In this document: positions 1 to 13,566 of the stretch, in pieces
Position numbering within the stretch: the stretch's first letter is position 1
Layout: every line of letters starts with the position of its first letter
Assembly (NCBI GenBank): GCA_023213395.1
Contig: CM041465.1
Coordinates: 92,635,741-92,699,740, forward strand
Length of the DNA: 64,000 nt
Direction of reading: 5' to 3'
DNA from: Cycas panzhihuaensis
Taxonomy: Eukaryota; Cycadophyta
The notes under the pieces: model-generated
What the model was told of the DNA's origin: nothing
Databases searched by the model: none
Seen by the model: the letters and a program-made list of their open reading frames with translations, nothing else
Program-made: the position numbers and the translations under genes

Positions 1-1600
1 ATGTAAATTCTTCATCAACACAAGGGCTTTGGGCACAATGGGCTTCAGAATATGTAGAGCCATTCAATCGAAAGGGTTTGCTAGAGAGATGTCTAGTCAA
101 AACCACCTGATTAATTGGAGGCTGAATGACCTGGAGAGTCTGGTCATTTATGGTTACACTCAAATCAAATCCATGAGAGACAAGTGTGGATAAAGAGAGT
201 AGGTTTTATTTGAGATTGGGTATGTAGAAGATATCAAGCAATGTAAAATCTTCTAAGCCTAGGAGTTTTAGGGGAATGTTATCAATTCCTTCAACAAGTT
301 GTGATTTATTAGCCATGTGAATATCTCCTTGAACATTTGAGTCAAATGTCTAATATAGACTACGATTGCACGTCATATGTTGAGTTGCTCCTATGTCCAT
401 GATCCACTGTCCTTCGATTGAAGCCATACTATTAGCAATTCCAATAGGCCTTGGCATTGGTGAAGGGAATTCATAAGTGATATATCCACATCAAGCTTCA
501 AAGTATCTCTTTGGTTAGTTAATAACATTTGATATTGAAGATCCCTTAATTCTTTGAAAGTGTGCTTATATAAAGCCTACACCACTAAAGGATTCTTCAC
601 AAGTTTCTTCAACATTGTGAGCTCCATGTTTTGGTTGGAACTTAGCCAACTTATAAGTGGCGGTTCTGCAGTCTTTTGCTAAGTGTCTTTTACGGTTACA
701 CCAATTACACATAATAGTTTAATTACTAGTCCATGAAGAGGTACTAGTTTGGCCTGACTATCTTGCTCTTTGTTGAGGTGGCCTTTGGCCTTGAGGCTGT
801 CGAGGCTGTGATTAAGGGTTTGCTTGACCTTGTGGATGATTTTCCATGTTTCTTCCTCTTCCTCTTGCTCAGTTATTTCCTCTACCATAAGAGGGACCTT
901 GATTTCTTATGTAACAAACTTCTTCTTCTACCTCAAAGGCTACATCTGGAAGAGAGTCAGGGGTTACAAAGTTTGTGTCAAAGGTCTTGTAAAATTCAAT
1001 GAACTTATCAACAAGTGCTTCGAAGTTGAGCGTCTTCAATGTTCCATTAGATTGAAGACTTCCATGCAAGTTTGCATAATCAGGAACATGTAGACATGAC
1101 TGGATCAAGAATGCCCAAGTGATATATTAGGTCTTAAAATATTTAACAATTACCTGTTTGATTAGTCAAAGGAGATTTATTATCTCATGAGCTTGTCCAT
1201 TCTGCATTTTTAATTTATTTATTTTTAGAACAAGATGAACAAATTCTAAATCTGATTCGGTATCAAAGTTCTTCTTGAGAACTTCAAGGACCTTCAAGGC
1301 TATATCATGTTGCTCTTCATTAATCAAGTTATACAAGGAGTGATCAGTGACCAACAAAATTTCTGCACAAATCTTTTCATCATCTATCTCCCGTTGTAGT
1401 TTGGCTGTAGCATCTGTAGGAGCTATTGGGGCAGATCCACTGAAAGCATGTGTTGTAGCTATTACTGGTATGTTAGGCGTAGGCTACAAGTGGGCTCTCC
1501 AAAGACCTTCATACTTTATAGTATTTTTAACTCCAGTGTACCATAAATCCCAATTTTCTTTGCCTTTCAATATGCAATTGATATTCTACTTGAATTGAGA
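1..1600 (-). pseudogene. Copia gag-protease-GAG-pre-integrase remnant (element G)
   Basis: The minus-strand translation gives, in order, a gag body (about 1570-760), a zinc knuckle with CX2CX4HX4C spacing (about 690-750, read CNWCNRKRHLAKDC), and a pepsin-like protease start reading WIMDIGATQHMT near 386-425. The usual motif is D-S/T-G-A, so the catalytic DSG has become DIG. The frame continues towards the pre-integrase region at base 1. Several stops and at least one frameshift separate the pieces. The order knuckle, then protease, is typical of Ty1/copia, in which Gag packages the RNA and protease cuts the polyprotein. The start is not definable. Confidence 0.75.
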
Positions 1601-3528
1601 TAACATGGTAATGATGAAGAAGTAGAAGTGATGATAGAAGTATGTGTCACTAACACATGTGGCTAGTATAGTTGGTACAATAGAGATATAGAAATGCACA
1701 CTTATGATGAGAAGCAAGCAATGATTAAGTATTTTTTAACAACTATAAAAAATAAGTATAAGCAATGATACAAGAATAAGGCCTAATGTAGAGCTAGCAA
1801 AAAGTGGTGATGTGTCATACCGCTAACCTCTTACTTATATCCATATGTAGGTGAGGTTTCGATGCCTAAGGCTTCTAGTATACGATTAGGGCCTTCACCT
1901 ATGCTTGGTATTGAAATCCAAGTCACAGTGGAGCCCAGGTACTCTTAGTCCTCACATGGTTTACTAGTGAGCAGTTATATACCTCCTTCGAAGAGTCAAA
2001 CGGTACTGCGTATCCTACGACTATGACGGATATTGAACCAGGTTAATTTTAATCTTGCATTAAAGTTTTTAGTTTTCCTGGGTGGTTATCAAGATTATCC
2101 CTACTTGGAGGCTGTAGGTATGGATAACCTGTCCCTCTACCACTATACCAATTAAGAATAGACCTAGTATGAAACTCACATCTCCCTTAGGTCCTGCACT
2201 TTGGCCAACCTTGGTCTATTTCAACTAAGGCAAGTGTGCGCACAAGTCAAGAACTGGTAGTATAGATCGTACTGATGAGATTCCTTTTATGAATAGTGTA
2301 AGATGTTTCCGTATAACTAAAAATTGAAATGGAAAGTTACCAAATGTGTTTGCTTACTTTTCATGCTTGCTTTGTTATTGTTGCTATTCTATGTAATGCT
2401 TTATGCTATGTGTACAAATAGAAAAAGCATGCTAGATTTAGCAAGGGAACTAGATGTTACTTTCAATCCAACGTTTCCCTTGCTTTAGTACAATGTTTCT
2501 AAATATATTTTTGGAAGTTTTGATATGAAAGACATAATTGGTTAAAATGTGGATCAACTTTCTAGTAAAATGTTAATTTTTCTAAATCTATATACATGCT
2601 ATTTTGCCATATTTTGTGATTTTTTTACAAATTTTGTAAATAATAATAAATGGATATAATTTTTAAAAATTACAAATATGAAGGCTTAAATGATGAAATA
2701 TAAATTTATGACAGAAGGAAAAAGTATTCAGAATATCGTTTTTGATAGGGTTGTGAAGTCATATTTCTAAAAAGACACAAAAAATTTTCTGCCAAAAAAG
2801 CACAAAAGTAAAGTCCTACCAAGTCCACTATATCATAATCTTAACTTCAATATGTCAAAATTTATGTTTTGACATGTACATCAACTTTCCCTTCTGTATC
2901 ATCTCTAAAATCAGCCAAACAGTTACTCGAAATGTCCTCACAATGTCCTTTATAGGGTTGAGTAGGTAATTTCAGTAATTATGAGAAAACTGCATAGATC
3001 TCACTAACCAGTGGATGAAATTTGATGTGATTTATCTTAAACTAATCATAAGACATAAATCTACCAGATCCCCTAATAAAACTTTTAGATTTTTAGCTAA
3101 TAATTCAAGGATTTCATTGGGAAAAGTGCCTTAAATCACTTATCCGTAAATTTTACCCTTTTGTGTCAGCCAAAACTTACTGATCCAGGCTGAATATGAA
3201 GTTTCTCTAAAAGACAAAAATGATCCTCTAGCCAAGGCAATCTTATATGCCAAATTTTATCAAAATATGAGATGGTCAAAGTTTTTATGAAAATTTGGGC
3301 CTTTAATGCTTCTAAGACTGTTCTGGTAGCTAAACGACTTCAAAAGCCTATATTCTTCACCTATGAATTTGTTCACACATATAAAAAGTAACAACATACA
3401 AAGTACTATACTTTTAAGCTCTCAAAATGTTAAAAATGATGAATGCACTCTCAATACTTCATATTGAAGGTGAATGAGAGGCAAAATGACTCCATGCAAG
3501 TGGAATGGAGTGAATAGATCCCCTTTTA

Positions 3529-3540
3529 GCTCTGATACCA
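3529..3540 (-). other. Primer binding site, element G
   Basis: The minus strand reads TGGTATCAGAGC two bases after the LTR end. This is the standard copia site complementary to the 3' end of initiator tRNA-Met, where minus-strand DNA synthesis is primed. Confidence 0.8.
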
Positions 3541-3542
3541 CA

Positions 3543-3852
3543 TGAAGGAATGATGGATCTAGGGAATAAATCACTCACATGCACACAATGACAATGGAGA
3601 ATGAAAAAGAGATAAAATAAGATATAAGAGCAAGCTTGGAGGTGAGAATGAATAATGACTCCCTCCTTGAGATTTCACATTTTATTAATGAGGGTAAGCA
3701 TTAGAGTTAGAATTTCTCACCTAATGACATAAACATAAAATTACATCTAAATGCACATAAAGTACATTTCATTAGGAGATTAATGCTAACAATATATCTT
3801 AAGGTCACATAATTAATCTACACAAGTGACCTTGATACATTAATCTCTTTCA
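3543..3852 (-). repeat. 5' LTR of copia element G
   Basis: The 310-bp segment begins TGAAGGAATG and ends ATCTCTTTCA on the plus strand, giving canonical TG...CA ends. It is bounded on the left by a primer site. The partner LTR is outside the window, so the limits rest on the end motifs and the primer site only. Confidence 0.65.
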
Positions 3853-5061
3853 CTTTGGCTATTTGTTAATAATTTGATTAAACTTGTTAATGATTTTGTC
3901 TATGCAAAACTCCATTTTGATTTCTACCTAAGGTTGAATATTAAACCATGCACCAAAGTTGATCTCATAAAAGATCTTCCTCAGTTTATCCAAGTCCAGG
4001 TCGATTCAACTATTTTAAAGCAAAAGGTGGTTTATCTTAGTGCCCCCAATGCATACTTAAGATATCACTCTCAAGAGCATAAAATTAAATAAAGTCCTTT
4101 GATGCAAGTTATACAGCCTAAGATATCTTTGCATAGAGTGGAAATCTAAGGCCCAATTATTGAACATGCAAATGTGTGGATTTAAGTCTATAGGAAAAAG
4201 GTAGAAAGGAAGAATATGAAGTTGAAACCACAATTGCCATCTATTAAATTACAACCATAAATCTTAGGTAAGGATGGGAAGATTGTTAAGGAAAGTAATG
4301 CTATGGATATTAAGAAAGGAAAGTGTAAAGAAGTAGAGTAGAAATTATATGACCCCTCACCTATTACACCTAAACTAGTATCATTATTTTATATTCCCAA
4401 GTCGTAAAAAGTAAGGAGAAGAACTAAGGAAGATAAGGAAGATAACTCTATCAAAGCCTACTTTGACTTGATAATAAAGAAGCCTAAGTCTTCTAGTAGC
4501 TCACCATGTTCTAATAGGTACATATCATTAGCTCTAAATTGAATTATGAGGGGTATAACATGGGGATGGAAGAATTAGATGATAAGCATTATCAATTAGA
4601 ATGTTAGAGGCATTTATCATTAGTTTAAATGAATGTTAGTGAGAAGATATCATCATGAGTTTCATGGTTTAGATGTCTTTTATTTACAAAAAGTGAAGTG
4701 TATAATAGTGATCTAAAGTTTATAACCTCATATATTTGGAATAAAGTTGAGTCATCTCTACCCATCACTCTGATGAGAGAGGAGGTGTAGTTATGCTAAT
4801 TAAGCCCTTGATTATAAAATGTGTAATTTCTTTTGGTTCAAGCACACTTAATAGGTGTGTTTGATTAATCCTAAGAGTAGAAACCTAATTCTAGGTATTA
4901 TTAATATTTATACTTCTAATTCTCTATGTAAGAAAGCTTCCCCATGATCTTAGCTTAATCTTTACCTACCAGAGACCTATTATGTTTTGTGTGGTGATTT
5001 CAATGTAATTAAAGCTTTGGTTTACAAGGTAGGAGGTTGACTTTTAAAATGGTATCATGAG
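3853..5061 (+). pseudogene. LINE remnant, ORF1 and endonuclease N-terminus
   Basis: The plus strand encodes a decayed plant L1-type LINE. The region 3874-4092 matches the end of a DUF4283-type ORF1 with its CCHC-like segment. Around 4590-5040 are endonuclease landmarks: NVRG, YLQ, and LCGDFNV close to the right end, the last carrying the conserved GDFN active-site loop. Stops are frequent. The endonuclease breaks off at 5061 and resumes after the gypsy element I at 15157, where its C-terminal SNP/WLDR part is found, so both pieces look like one insertion. Confidence 0.7.
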
Positions 5062-5259
5062 TGGAGCAAGCTTGAGAGCCCAAGCCTAGGATAAAGTAGC
5101 TAATAAATAATTCAATATATGAAATAAATATATCATATCTTAACTTCTTATCCATTCCATTTTTATAGGCTCATTACTCTTAAGCTAACTTAGTTTTATT
5201 TAAGGTGTATTACAAATGGGTTTATTAAACTAACTTGTTTTTATTTAAGGTGCATTATA
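5062..5259 (-). repeat. 3' LTR of gypsy element I (left copy)
   Basis: It starts TGGAGCAAGC on the plus strand and ends GCATTATA, which corresponds to a minus-strand start TATAATGCACC, probably a TG-to-TA change. It is followed by a C-rich tract that is the minus-strand polypurine tract. Confidence 0.7.
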
Positions 5260-5269
5260 ATTCCCCCTT

Positions 5270-7413
5270 TCTTATAATACTTCATCCTCGAAGTAATTGT
5301 TTTATAATATTGGATATGTTTGTAATATATTTGGTACTTCTTAAGTTGCATCTTCAATTGATAATTGATGCTATTTGATTGGTATTTTTTGATGGTGCTC
5401 CTCTATATTAAATTTTGTCATGTTTGGATCATTGATTCATGTTTGAGAACTAATTTTCCTTCATCATCTAGTATTGGTATTTCTATTTGAATTGGTGTAT
5501 GTTCTCCTAATTTATTTTTTAGGAATGAGACGTGAAATATGTTTTGTATACTAGTAGATGTTGGAAGTTCGAAGGCACATGTCACTTTCCCAATCCTCTT
5601 CTAAACTTAGCACAAACCATAAAACCTGGGGCTAAGCTTTTCCCTTTAAGCTATTTTAAAGGAGGCTTATTTAGAAGGTTATAGATGGATGTATACCCAA
5701 TTGCCTACCTTAAATTCCTTCTTAGTTCAATGTTTATTTTCTTGTTATTTCATTTTATTTTATGCAATTATTAAATGTTCTATTAGAATTTGTAGAATAT
5801 CTTAGGTGTCTTGTAAATAATCCCTTACTTCCACTGCTTAAAAGTCCTTAAGTGCCCATTTATTAGGGGATGTTTGGTCATAATTGTATAGGGCTTTGAA
5901 TATGATTATTTATATGGCTGAGTGGTATGAGGAGTTACACCATGCTTTTACTAGATACAACCATCTAATTCATGTATTTTATTTATTGATGGTATAATTC
6001 CTTGGATAGCCTTCAAATTACTTGTTTACCACTTAAGTCATAAACTTGTACCTTATTATCCCATTTTTGTTGTTTTAAGGACAACTTGTTTTTCTTTAAA
6101 AAGTATTGGAAACTATTATGATTTGTTTTCACTATGAATTTTCTTCCTAGAAGACTTATTACCATTTATATAAAGCATGTATTTCCTTATCATATATTCA
6201 TTAGAACTACTCCCTTGCATTGAGTTTCCTACTTTCAAAGGCTATCAATCTTCCTTCCTATATAAACACTACCCTAATACCTAATCCTGACATATCACAC
6301 TCAAGAATAAAGGGTTCACATAAATTTAGAGATGTAAATATGGGTACGATTCCTATTATTTTCTTCAACTATTGGAAACATTCTTTAGATTTTGTACTCA
6401 ACTATAAGGAGTCCTTTAGGAGGTTTATAAGGGTCATAATTTGTTGAGTATAGTTACTTATGAAGTATAGATAATATCTTAAAAGCCTTGGAAATTCCCT
6501 TAGTTTGGTAGTATTCTTAGGCATATTCCATTCAAGGACTACTTTAATATTTATAGGGTCCACCTTAACTTCTTCATTAGATATAATCTATCTTAGGTGC
6601 TCAACCTCCTTTTTGGTAAAACTATATTTAAAGCATTTTATAAATAAGTAGTTGTCTCATAGTAGGTTTAATAACTTATTGACGTGAGTGATGTGTTCCT
6701 TCTATTCTTTATTATATATTAAAATGTCATCAAAGAAAATGAGTGCAAATTTTAAAACTTCATTCATCATTGCTTTAGAATGTGGTCAAAGGATTTGTAA
6801 GACCAAAAAGAATCACCTTGAACTCATAATGGCCATGATGAGTATGAAATGTTATTTTTGCTTATATGCAATATATGGGTATTAATATCTTAATTATTTA
6901 TCATAGGTAAGTGTAATATGTTGTATTAAGTCACATCCATCATAGCATGCTATCCATGTCATATCCATATTTAATGGCCTTTTGTATGTCCTATCATCAT
7001 ATGTATAAGATAGTAAGTATATTCTTTATTAGATTAGAAGCTATCGTGGCTAGCTTGGAAGATAATCAACTCTTGTATGATAAAGCAATTAGATCACATC
7101 AACCCAAAGGTGTTGAGTTTAGTTAGTTTGTTACACATAAGGGTCATAGTGCCTAAGAAAGCCAAGAAGCTCATTCTAAAAATATTTAATGAGCTAAGTC
7201 CTCCCTCCTTACTATATCTTTAGATTATAATGTTGTTACTATCATAATATATAAGGTTAGTTCTTGAACTTTAATGGCTTATTTTGTATGCCATCCTCCT
7301 CTTAATGTAGTTTTGAGATAATGGGTTTAAGAGTCCTTAAAAGTATTCCTTTAAAAAGTTAGCTCTATTAGAAATCTGTCCAAAGGTTACTTCTCACTTA
7401 TATTTGAATCTCC
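5270..7413 (-). pseudogene. Gypsy pol remnant of element I (RT, RNase H, integrase end)
   Basis: On the minus strand the reverse transcriptase palm is clear: a THHGHYEF-like stretch at about 6830-6860 and an intact FFDDILIY catalytic motif at about 6709-6744. RNase H-like sequence follows (about 6450-6050). The next recognisable part is the C-terminal integrase stretch resembling WYNTSYHSA and LYG (about 5890-5960), then an SH3-like tail at about 5450-5650. The integrase zinc finger and catalytic core are not visible, so an internal deletion near 6.0 kb is likely. Many stops; not functional. Confidence 0.7.
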
Positions 7414-7418
7414 CAAGG

Positions 7419-7817
7419 TGGGATAATTCTTCTTGAAGGTGCTCCTTGAGATGATGGAAGAACAATAATTCACAACCAATTTATTCTAATCAACAAGGGC
7501 AAATATATTACTAAAGAGTCTCACAAAGCACAAGAGCATCAATTGATCACTAAAGGAAGAATATCAATGTACAATATTTTACAAGAGTAATATCAACCTA
7601 GCTATCTTTTATAATCCATGACCCTTATATAAACAAAAAAGGGTCCTTTCCAAGCAATCCTATTAGTGTCCTAAGTAGACTTACATTTTATTGGGCATCT
7701 AAGTGGCCTTGCATTCCATTGGATAGCTTATCAACTTGCTAACCTTATCATTTAACCTTATGGTAGCTCTCCACTTATTAGTATTTTACATAACTTAGTA
7801 AGATGAGTTATGTAACA
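7419..7817 (-). repeat. 3' LTR of gypsy element H
   Basis: 399 bp with TG...CA ends (TGGGATAATTC to TTATGTAACA on the plus strand). On the minus strand it holds TATATAAGG, a good TATA box for the element's own transcript. The polypurine tract lies immediately to its right. Confidence 0.9.
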
Positions 7818-7839
7818 TTGCCCCCTCCCTGAGATGTTG

Positions 7840-10800
7840 AGTCCTCGAGGTATTTGAGGTGTGGATGCTACTTGATAAAATCATTGGATTCCCAAGTTGC
7901 TTCATTTGAGGTGTAGCTGGCCCATTATATTAAATATTCTAAGTTTGATCAATTTCAGAGATAATATTATCTACTAGCCAATATATATTCTAGAGGTATA
8001 GTCAAGGATTACTCTTCATCCAAAACTGGTAGGGTTGTCTGGGGGACAAGGATTTTGTTGATACACTTTTACAAACAAGTAATATGAAAAACATTATAGA
8101 TGTTGAGGGTAAGGAAAAGGTCGATGGTATATACAACTTTACCAATACATTTGAGGACTTTGTAAGGGCCATAATATCAAGGGCTAAGTTTATGGTTCTT
8201 ATGGTGGTAGAGAGATTATTGCTTATAAGGCTATAGACGAAGGAACATAAGATCATCAATATTGAAGGAGTGATCTGATCTATGATAGTCTACTAATTAT
8301 TTCATCTAATTTTGGGTTATAGATAGATTTTGTTTGAGGGTATGGAGGATTTGATCCATTTTGTGTACTATGACTATGTAGAGGTTGGTGGCTAATGTGT
8401 GATGGGAAGGTGGGGGATATCTATAGAGGGATAAAAACAAGGATATTCCAATGGCTAAATGATATGAGGAGTTATACTAGTACTTAGTTAGGGCTAGCCA
8501 TACTATCTATTTAAACTAGTGGTTGGATATAAAACAATATAAATAAGTCTCTAAGGTTTTATTAAGGACCTTTGATTAGCCATCAGTCCATGGATGATCC
8601 CTCGAGCTTATATTAAATGATGTTCTTGAGGCATGAAATAACTCTTGCTAGAAGGAGCTAATGAATTTAGGGCCATGATTACATATGATAGTGGTTGGAA
8701 AGCCATGTAAGTAAAATGTTATTTGGAGATAAATGTCAGTGATACGAGGCATCTTATATGAAGTGTAGATAGGTAGGAAGTAGGCGTATTTTGTCAACCT
8801 ATCAATGACTACTAAATTAGAGTCATACCCAATAGATAATGGGAGTCCCGTGATAAAATCCATTATAATATCTTACCATTTACCTTTTGGGATATATAGA
8901 GATTAAAGGAAACCTAGTTGGGGTTTCGTATCAGCTTTATTGCATTGGCATGTGTCATATTTAGAGATAAATGTGAGGATGATGGATTATATTGTTGGCA
9001 AAAAAAGTTAGATCAGATCTTGCGATAAGTCTTATCAAATCTAGAATGGCCACCTAGTGGGGAGGAATGATATTCTAAAAAAATCTTGGAAATTAAGCTA
9101 AGTAGGGGTGTACAAAGATACTATTTTGGTATAATAAAATATTGTTATGGACCAACCAATACTTGCATGTATGGATCTTATCAGCACATGTAAAATGTCT
9201 AGTTGGGATTGGTTATCTATGGATAAATCTTATATCTATGTTGATTGTAGGAATAAGATAGCGTGAATGGTGGGGTCTTTAGGGTGATGAGTGATGTCAT
9301 TAGGTGTAAGGGAGGGAAGTTAGGAAAGGAAATATACTACAATGTTGTCTTTCTCCTTTTTATATGTGATTATGAAGTCAGAAACTTGAAGGTAGTCAAC
9401 CCATTTGGCTTAATCTTCTAAGAGGACTGGTTAGTCTAGTAGGTGGTGATGGCTATGATGATTGGTGAGGATAGTGAATTTTGAACCAAGTAGATATTAT
9501 CACCATTTTTTAACAACATAAGGGATGGCCCATATTTCTTTTTGATAGGTGGACAACTTACACTCATGTTCCTTGAGTTTTTTACTTTCAAGGACTATGG
9601 GGTGGAACTCTTGCATTAACATTGCACCTAGTCCAAATCTAAAAGCATTATATTCTAGTTGTAATGGGAAAATAAACTCTAGTAAGGCCAAAACTAGAGT
9701 GGTTATCATGACTTCATTAAGATGGAGTAAGGCCTTATTAGCCAAGAGAGACCATTGAAAGGAATCTTTCCTAAGTAGGTTAATTAAAGGGGTGGTTAAG
9801 GTGGCATAATTACGGATGAACTAACAATAAAATTTAGTAAGTCCTAGAAAGGCCCATAATTGGGTAAGAGTTTTGGGGGTCGGTCAACTGGTTATGGCTA
9901 AAATTTATCAGGATCCACCAAAACTCCTATAGATTATATGATGTGACCAAGGTATTACAGTTAGTTTTCCTAAACTCACATTTGGAGAGTTTGGCATATA
10001 ACTTATTCTTAGTTATGATTTAGAGAATAATTTCTAAAAGTGGGATATGAGTAGGTATGTTTGAGCTATATATAAGAATATCGTTGAAGAACATAATGAT
10101 AAATTTATTCATAAGGGCCTAGAAGGTAGCCAAAGTATTACACAAGACAAAGGGCATAACTTAAAACTTAAAGTAGCCATGGTGGGTTTGAAAGATTATT
10201 TTATGTTTGTCCTCCAATAGGATAGGGATCTGGTAATATTTTGATTGTAGATTGAATTTGGTAAAACCACGACACTATGGATCTCATCTAATATGTCATT
10301 AATTTATGGCGTAGGGAACTTATGTTTTATAGTGATTTTGTTTAATGCATGATAATTGACTTAAAGTCAAAAGGAGCTATTCTTATTGTGAACTAGAGCA
10401 ATGGGTATAACATATAGGGTTTTACTAGGTTGAATGATGCCCATGTCCATTAATTCCTTGGTGATTGTTTTGATTTCATTTTTTTAGAAATATGAGTTTC
10501 TATAAGGCTGAAGACTAATTGAGTTGTGAAAATTTTATAATGCAATGGTGTGATAGTAGCCTTAATCTAATGGGGGGCTAATAAGTAGTGGAGCAAACAC
10601 TGATTGGTATCAATCTAATACTTGTTAGATATTAGGGTGGATACCTAGAGGATCTTAGATATTATTGAGATAGATGATATACCCCACATTACCATTGAGT
10701 TGTCAGCGTATTTGGGTGGCTGAGATTGCTTTGTTAGGGGTGGAACTGTATCCTATAAAGTTTATAGGAGTGGCCCATGTGATCTTTGAACATGATGTAT

Positions 10801-12328
10801 GGGGTTATGAGAAAGTTATTGGTGTTATAGATCCCTAGTATCTTGAGTCATTGTACACTAAGAATTGCATCTGACCCACCTATGGACAAGGCATAAAAAT
10901 CATAGATGAGGGTATAGGTGTTAATATAAATAGTGAGGTTTTCAATTGTCCTGGTATAGTGAAGGGTATGATGAACATGTAAGGAGTAGGTAAATACTGT
11001 CCTAGGTCCTATGTAAAGATTTAACTGTCAGGTAATGGATATATCAATGAAATTTAGTAATACACCACCATTGATCAAACTGGTAATTGGTTTTTTTCAA
11101 AGTGTTCCTTTGACCTAGAGTGGTTCAGAATATGAGGTAGAGGTAACAATTAATAAGGAAACTTTAGGGTTGGGATTAGGGGGCAGCTCATAATTAGGTT
11201 GGTCTTAGGATTCATCATCATATTCGAGCTTGGTCTTAGGGTCATCTTTTAGAGATAAGTTAGGATAAATTGTAAACACCATCTTGCTAGCTTAACTGAT
11301 TCTACCATTACTTAAGGTCTACTTTTCAAAGCATTGCATATAAAGGCTAACTTCTTGATAATATTGTGCCCTTGTTGGAGTGATGTGAATGGATTTTAAG
11401 GATGCTTTCTTATCAAGATTCTTAAGAGATGTAGATAGAGGGTCTTCCAGTCGCGAGCATGATCATTGGTAGTCTGTTGGGCACTATCTTTTAGGCCACA
11501 TAGTATCTTGTTAATAATCATCTTGTCGTAATCATTGAAACTAGATGGAATCCCATTTAAATAGAGGAGGCCTTTCTGTGGAAAATTCTACTTTAACTAG
11601 TTTAGCCATATTGATCACATCCTTTAGAGTAAGTAAGAATATTATCTTCAGGCATATTTGGATGCACTCTTTGAGCCTGGACACATATATATCTATCTCT
11701 ACTTATTTATCGAGTTATTGATCAACCTGATTGTGTAAAGATTAAAACTTATCAATGTATACTTCGACAAAGGATACTTACTTTAACTATATCAGTTGGG
11801 TTAAGAAGGATTGGTTCCAAGTATCTTCATATTATTTGAAGAAACTCATAAAGAAGTGGGCCTAAGATTGATTAAAGGGTATTCCCGCTTCTACCATTAG
11901 AACTAATGGTATGCCTTTCCATCTAAATGGATGGAAGCAAATGTAAGCTGATCATTAACTAACATTAAGTTGAGTGAAAAGTAGGACTCTAATTTGCTAA
12001 TCCATCTTTGCACACTGTCTTTGTTGAGGTCAAGATTAAATATGGGGATGTTGGTCTTATAGTGATATAGTTATTACGAATATAGAGGCAAAATCAATAT
12101 TTACTCCAGTGTGGGGCTAACTAAAGTGTAGGGACCTAGTAAAGTAGTGGAGATAAATGATATTTGATGTAGTATCTAGTTCATATTACACTTGGATGTA
12201 AGAGTTAACATGTCTTTTTTAACTTTTGCTACTTCATTTTAGACTTGTTAATGCATAACGACTAGCTCTTACCTAACTTCCTATTGAAAGTTGGTAAACA
12301 TTTTGTTATTATTACTTTGAGGAGCCAT
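7840..12328 (-). pseudogene. Chromovirus gag-pol remnant of element H
   Basis: The minus-strand gag starts at an ATG at 12328-12326 (MAPQSNNNKM). A retropepsin-like segment at about 11054-11095 reads NGG where DGG or DTG is expected. RT shows FKF and PF landmarks around 10150-10200, and its catalytic motif at about 10076-10100 reads FFNDILIYS, one Asp changed to Asn. RNase H is at 9500-9745. The integrase core at 8648-8863 keeps DFITGLPLS and VVIDRLTKYA, but the second catalytic Asp reads Asn (CNHGPKF). An SH3-like tail (about 8010-8250) and a chromodomain (7850-7995, with LEYL and EATWES) follow. Both active-site changes are G-to-A. Dead. Confidence 0.82.
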
Positions 12329-12831
12329 GACGAATGGAGAAAGGGTTTAAAGAGGCAGGAATAAATAGAAAGAAAGACAAATATACAAGTGGGAAAGATC
12401 AAGAAATAACATGCTTGAAGAGCTAGGGAGTTGTTATAGGGAAGAGAAAGGGGTAAAGAGGGGGAAGTGGGGTGTCTATAGCTTGTTGACCCTAAAAATT
12501 ACATAAAAAGGATATCTAATCCACTTGAACAAGTGCAAAAAGCTCATCAAAATGGGGTATATGAGATTTAAGATAAGTTTTTAGTGGTAGTACCCATTGG
12601 TGACCTGGGTACAAAGAAGCGTAAAAATTATCTATAAGAACAAACTTAATGCAAAATGACTAGCACAATGTACTGATCAAAATAAATTATATGAATGTTA
12701 ATAGTTCTTTTTTACAATAAACTTGTATCATTAAGTGTGACTAAGTTGAGTTTTTTATTTTTAATCACAAGTCTAATTGTGCCAACGATTTTTGAATTTA
12801 GGCAGTATTTTAAGAGTGACCGCATGTATTT

Positions 12832-12862
12832 TTCTTCTTCTTCTTCTTCTTCTTCTTCTTTT
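12832..12862 (+). repeat. (TTC)n microsatellite
   Basis: About nine TTC units with T-rich ends, inside the leader of element H. Confidence 0.95.
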
Positions 12863-13566
12863 TTAATACTATGTCTTAAGATCTTAATTAGGAAGTGGAG
12901 CGTGTGATGTAGGATGCAAGTAATATAAGGTATCCTACTAACCAATAGATAAGGTATGCTTAGTTTTGTAGGCCTAGCAATAAACTTCTTATTGACCTAT
13001 AAGGGTCCTTCTATATACCTGAAGGTATGTAAAGGTATAATTTTGCAGCCAAGTTCCATCTAAGGATTGGTTTAGGAGTGTTATATCTGGTCCTTCATGT
13101 AAGGGGCAAAAAATCCATAATACACTTAGCCAGAATGATACATCTCTATGATTTTTATAGCCCCTGATATAGGGTCTCTACCTAGCTATTTGGGTAGCCA
13201 CCATGCAGAGTCATCTACCTAAGAAAGAGGGGTGGGAGGGAGAAAGGGTATCCACTAAGCAGAGTTATCTACCCTTCAACTGAAGACCTAGTACAAAAGT
13301 TTAAATAAATGAATTAAAATGAAAATGAATGCAAGGTAAAAATAAAGTACTAAGTGTTAATTAAGGGAAGAAATTCCCCTTCCCTCATGACTCCTAAGTT
13401 GTGTTAGCTTTGTCCCTCAATCTTTGTAGAGAGAGTACTAAGAGAAGGTCTTTCCTCGATCTCTATTTAGGTAGAGAGAGTACTCGATTTGGTAGAAAAA
13501 AAAAAAAGATTTTTTTTTATCCATTGAGCAACTTCCCACGATCATGAACATGGCTCTAACACTACT

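Larger units (their letters stand above)
1..3852 (-). mobile_element. Ty1/copia element G, 3' part cut off by window start
   Basis: This minus-strand copia element runs from its 5' LTR (3543-3852) through a long leader (about 1600-3528) into gag and protease, and leaves the window at base 1. A primer site of initiator-tRNA-Met type directly follows the LTR on the minus strand. Reverse transcriptase, RNase H and the 3' LTR lie outside. The reading frames carry stops and shifts, so the copy is dead. Confidence 0.8.
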
